In this document: positions 61,106 to 64,000 of the stretch, one piece after another
Layout: each line of letters starts with the position of its first letter
Numbering within the stretch: the first letter of the stretch is position 1
Assembly: GCA_030533445.1 (NCBI GenBank)
Contig: CM060069.1
Span: 28,175,337-28,239,336 of the forward strand
Origin: Cyprinodon diabolis
Lineage: Eukaryota; Chordata; Actinopteri; Cyprinodontiformes; Cyprinodontidae
Length of the DNA stretch: 64,000 nt
Reading direction: 5' to 3'
Program-made: the position numbers and the translations under genes
Notes under the pieces: model-generated
Told to the model about the DNA's origin: nothing
What the model saw: only the letters and a program-made list of their open reading frames with translations
The model's database searches: none

Positions 61106-61139
61106 GCTTCATGCAAGAATTGTAATTCTTGCATGAAGC
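61106..61139. repeat. Perfect 16-bp inverted repeat, 2-bp spacer
   Basis: GCTTCATGCAAGAATT at 61106-61121 is followed after GT by its exact reverse complement at 61124-61139. It would form a strong hairpin or cruciform. Confidence 0.95.
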
Positions 61140-61415
61140 GACAGATCGACTGATGGTGGTTTTAATCTAATACCGATTATTTTCACACCCTTCTGACACC
61201 TCAGATATTTGCTGCCTATATTTTTGAACCAATAGTTGTTTAAAAAAGCAAACAAAAAAACTGAAATGTTAGAACTGTAAAATATACAGTCATATGTTTA
61301 TATTACAATTTTTTTTTTTTACTGTTTTCAAGGCTGCACTTGAAAAAAAAGAAATTGTCTAGAGACCTGTTTTTAACAAAGTTTCTATTTGTGTACATGA
61401 TGAATATGACACAAT

Positions 61416-62234
61416 GGCCGTTTCTCAATTCATAAGAACGCGAGTACGGACCGGTGTCCTCGCCAAGTACGTTCTTGAGAAGAACACAGGAAAGTGTGGA
61501 CTCGGGGAGAACGGGAGCATGCAGCTTAAATATGGGTCAATTGGAACAGAAGACATCAGCACATGCTCAGCTTGTCTGGAGCTGCATTTCACCTCCTGTT
61601 ATTAATACTCTCTAGATAATAATAAATTCTTACTTTTTTCATTTATTGGGGGAATAATAATGAGCAGATAAACACAAATCAAATGAATATTTTGCCAAAT
61701 AGAACAAAAAACTTACCATCAGAGCCAGCGGTCCTTCACTCACGGCGATACCTAGAGAGGGCAGCTGCAGACGGGCTGCTGTTAGCCCTGGCTGCCGTTA
61801 CGTTCGGAGGTCCGCTGGTTGCCATGGTCCTCTCAACTTCGGAAATGTATTTTATATTACGCTTTAAACCAGTAAATGGGCCATATTGTGACGCTTAAAA
61901 GTATAATGTTCTCGCCTCAAATGGTCTTAAAGTGTGCTTTTAGTGAATGACGGCAACAGAAAAGAGAACTTTTAACTTAATACTCTGAGCTCTGTGAGCG
62001 CTCCATTGAAAGCTGCTTCTGCCGCAGTGCATGCTGGGACAGCTGTCAATCTCAAGAATGGACAAGTCTGTTCTGATGCATGCTAGGTAAATAGGAAGGG
62101 GCGAGAACAACATCCGGGCACTTTGTCTGTTCTCGGTCTGCTGTTCTTGTGATTTGGAACAATATTAGGGCTGAGGCTGATGGAGTTTCACGAGTACACA
62201 AGCACCTGAGGATGCACACATATTGAGAAACGGC
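61416..62234. mobile_element. TIR DNA element (GCCGTTTCTCAAT ends)
   Basis: The left end GGCCGTTTCTCAATTC and the right end (reversed GCCGTTTCTCAATATG) share a 13-bp inverted repeat about 820 bp apart. The interior is CpG-richer than its surroundings. Target duplication is unclear (CAATG, GAATG), so the superfamily is not assigned. It includes a minus-strand exon-like frame (see findings). Confidence 0.65.
61744..61825 (-). other. Exon-like minus-strand frame inside TIR element
   Basis: From an ATG at 61825 (minus) the frame reads MATSGPPNVTAARANSSPSA and seven more residues. It then meets a consensus donor GTGAGT (61743-61738), with a second donor-like GTAAGT at 61716-61711. Upstream on this strand is a TCCCAGCATGCA motif. 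I do not recognise the peptide. It may be the first exon of a transposase gene or a captured host exon. Confidence 0.35.
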
Positions 62235-62632
62235 GAATGATAACAAACATGACAATTCTCAATTTGAACAACAACAAAAAAACATCTTATCAACAAATCA
62301 AACAATACAATAACAGGGGATCACCGATAGAGGGGAACATTGACTGCACTTCACATGAGGTTCAAGGTATGGCTGCTAGATGCACTTATGAATCAGGCAA
62401 CGCATGCATGTAACGGTCGATACTAGAACATTTTTTCAATATTGGTTAAAAATATCTGCCTGTTGAAGATTGCTCTATCTCTATTTGTAGCCCATGTCCT
62501 GAATATGTCTGCATGTGCCCTGCTGACATCAGCTGTGACCTGTGGCTTATGAATCCCCTTCACAATAATCAACCTTGCATTGCTATCCTTTCAAGGCTGC
62601 AGTCCTACTTGTTCCTTGTGTACCCATTTGTG

Positions 62633-63673
62633 TAGGGCTGGGTATTGTTCAAAAATTTTCGGTTCCGGTACCAATACCGATACCTTCACTTCGATACCGG
62701 TTCCTGAACGATACTTTTTTCGATACCAGTTTTATAATATCAATTCGAAGAAAAAGAAAATTACACAAAAAAGTACAAATCTTGAGTTTTATTTTAAGCT
62801 CTGATTTTTCCATTTACATTTTTCCTCTTACATAACAAAAAAAAAATCAGTGTCTAATATTCACTGTTACATTGTGAGGACCTTTTTACTTAGCAGTTTT
62901 CCTTTAGAAAAATTACCATGTCTGACAAACAAGCCCGTTGAATGGGATCCTACTGACAGCGCACCGCTGGGGGTCTGAGCGGCTCCGACAGAAATATTGG
63001 AAGGCAGGATGAACTGACTGCACTGATTAAGTTTTCAGGTGGATTTTCCCACTTAAAAACATAATAAAACTACTTTATTCCCCACTGATCACAGCAAATA
63101 TAGCTGCAAGGCAAATAAAGGATAGAGTAGCTCCGCCCAACGCGCGTCAGAGCCACTTTTCGACCGCACAGCCACAGCAGCAAAGCTTCTTCAGCCGCGC
63201 GTCAGAAGCTGGTAGAAGCAGCAAAAAGGGAAGCAGCAGACGTGATTTCTTCTGCTGCGTCCAGTGTGAAAGCAGCATTATTCACTGCGCTCTGGCTTTG
63301 CTCTGCCCACGGGCTGCTGAGAGGAGGATGGTCGCGCCGGCTGCGGTCCGCTCTTCTTGCAGTCAAACACCGAGCAACTTTCTGCTCTTTAATTGTTTCC
63401 GTGCACGATGTATTGCATTGCGCACTATTGGCATCAGCCTTAATAAAGTGAAGCCGCACTTTTGACCTGGGGGGCATTTTAAAGGGCTTCCACGACGCTC
63501 GCAACCAGTTCACAACAGATACACATGAACCCTGGCTGTAGGCGTGACCACCTGTGTATTTTTCCTGGATGACGCAATCACGTTAAGTGTTACAGCCAAT
63601 CACCGAAACTTGGTACCGAAAGACGAGGCGTGTTTCGATACTCTGTAGAACCGAAGTTCGGTACCCAGCCCCA
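62633..63673. mobile_element. Non-autonomous hAT element with perfect 8-bp TSD
   Basis: A 1041-bp element: left end TAGGGCTGGGTATTG, right end reversed TGGGGCTGGGTACCG. It is flanked by identical CATTTGTG (62625-62632, 63674-63681). Both ends carry repeated GGTACC and CGATACC motifs. The middle (63120-63480) is GC-rich and CpG-dense. No transposase frame. Confidence 0.93.
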
Positions 63674-63948
63674 CATTTGTGTCTCTTTTTTTTCCTTCCA
63701 CTCAACTTTCCATCAATGCTATTAGACATATCAATCTGTAGACCAGCAGATTCTGTACCAATTACTTTTGTAGCTTATTGTCCATGTGGAGGTGACTGTC
63801 AAGTCAACAGGTGACTGATGATTGCACGTTCCTTTACATGTCGATTTTGTCATTGAAAAAAAAATGTTACCTTTCCTGAGAAATCTAACTTTGTGGTTAT
63901 ATTTTCTTTCAGTTTTATTAACAACACTAAACTCTTTGTTTCATTTAG

Positions 63949-64000
63949 AGGAGGAGCAGAGCTACTTTTCGATGGTGTCAAGGAACATAATGTAACTCTA
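63949..64000 (+). CDS. urm1: URM1 exon 2 (partial, runs off the window)
   Basis: After acceptor TTCATTTAG the exon encodes GGAELLFDGVKEHNVTL, a strong match to the start of vertebrate URM1 (family GGGAELLFDGIKKHRVTL from memory). It completes the Gly codon left by exon 1 in the correct phase. The rest of the roughly 100-residue protein, including the C-terminal Gly-Gly, lies beyond the window. Confidence 0.95.

Larger units (their letters stand above)
60266..63948 (+). other. urm1: URM1 intron 1
   Basis: Intron of 3.7 kb. It contains a partial AT-rich MITE (60523-60715), a perfect hairpin (61106-61139), an inverted-repeat DNA element (61416-62234) and a hAT element (62633-63673). No other coding exon is recognised. 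Confidence 0.85.

Overview
This is vertebrate nuclear DNA, almost certainly from a teleost fish. It is AT-rich and CpG-poor. Spliced genes have GT-AG introns up to 36 kb long, and coding sequence is a small fraction of the window. The many dispersed repeats (tRNA-derived SINEs, hAT-type and other small inverted-repeat elements, Gypsy-like solo LTRs, a decayed Tc1 transposase) are of types common in fish genomes. Nearly all long open frames I examined are chance frames. The real coding content is two plus-strand genes.

Gene 1 is SH2D3C (NSP3/SHEP1/Chat), from position 132 to a stop at 49230. I resolved 13 coding exons whose phases all agree. They total 2130 nt and encode 709 residues: a 27-residue alternative N-terminus, one SH2 domain, a Pro/Ser-rich linker, and the C-terminal Cdc25-like fold that binds Cas-family adaptors. 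The first intron is 35.9 kb. Its promoter and any exons for longer isoforms lie left of the window. A polyadenylation signal is at 49785.

Gene 2 is URM1, the ubiquitin-related modifier used in tRNA 2-thiolation. Exon 1 (60231-60265) lies behind a short promoter with ETS-like and NRF1-like sites. Exon 2 starts at 63949 and is cut by the window end.

Mobile DNA by region. Intron 1 of SH2D3C (213-36066) holds two solo LTRs of one family with perfect 5-bp target duplications (15633-16142 minus, 26486-26996 plus), hAT-like elements at 16680, 23865, 24866 and 31266, tRNA-SINEs at 18297 and 27297, copies of an abundant fish repeat at 3852 and 15175, LINE-like 3' ends, and a large ATCT/CTGT microsatellite at 19068. 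The 10.4-kb intergenic region holds a SINE, a palindromic MITE, a long element with TTAAAGCTACAGTG ends, a Tc1 relic split by a solo LTR, and AT microsatellites. URM1 intron 1 holds an inverted-repeat element carrying an exon-like minus-strand frame, a hAT element with a perfect 8-bp duplication, and a perfect 16-bp hairpin.

I see no operon, CRISPR array, phage or bacterial-type system. The observations most worth following are the isoform structure of SH2D3C, a CpG-dense patch inside its first intron, the exon-like cargo in the URM1-intron transposon, and the nested or duplicated repeat structures.
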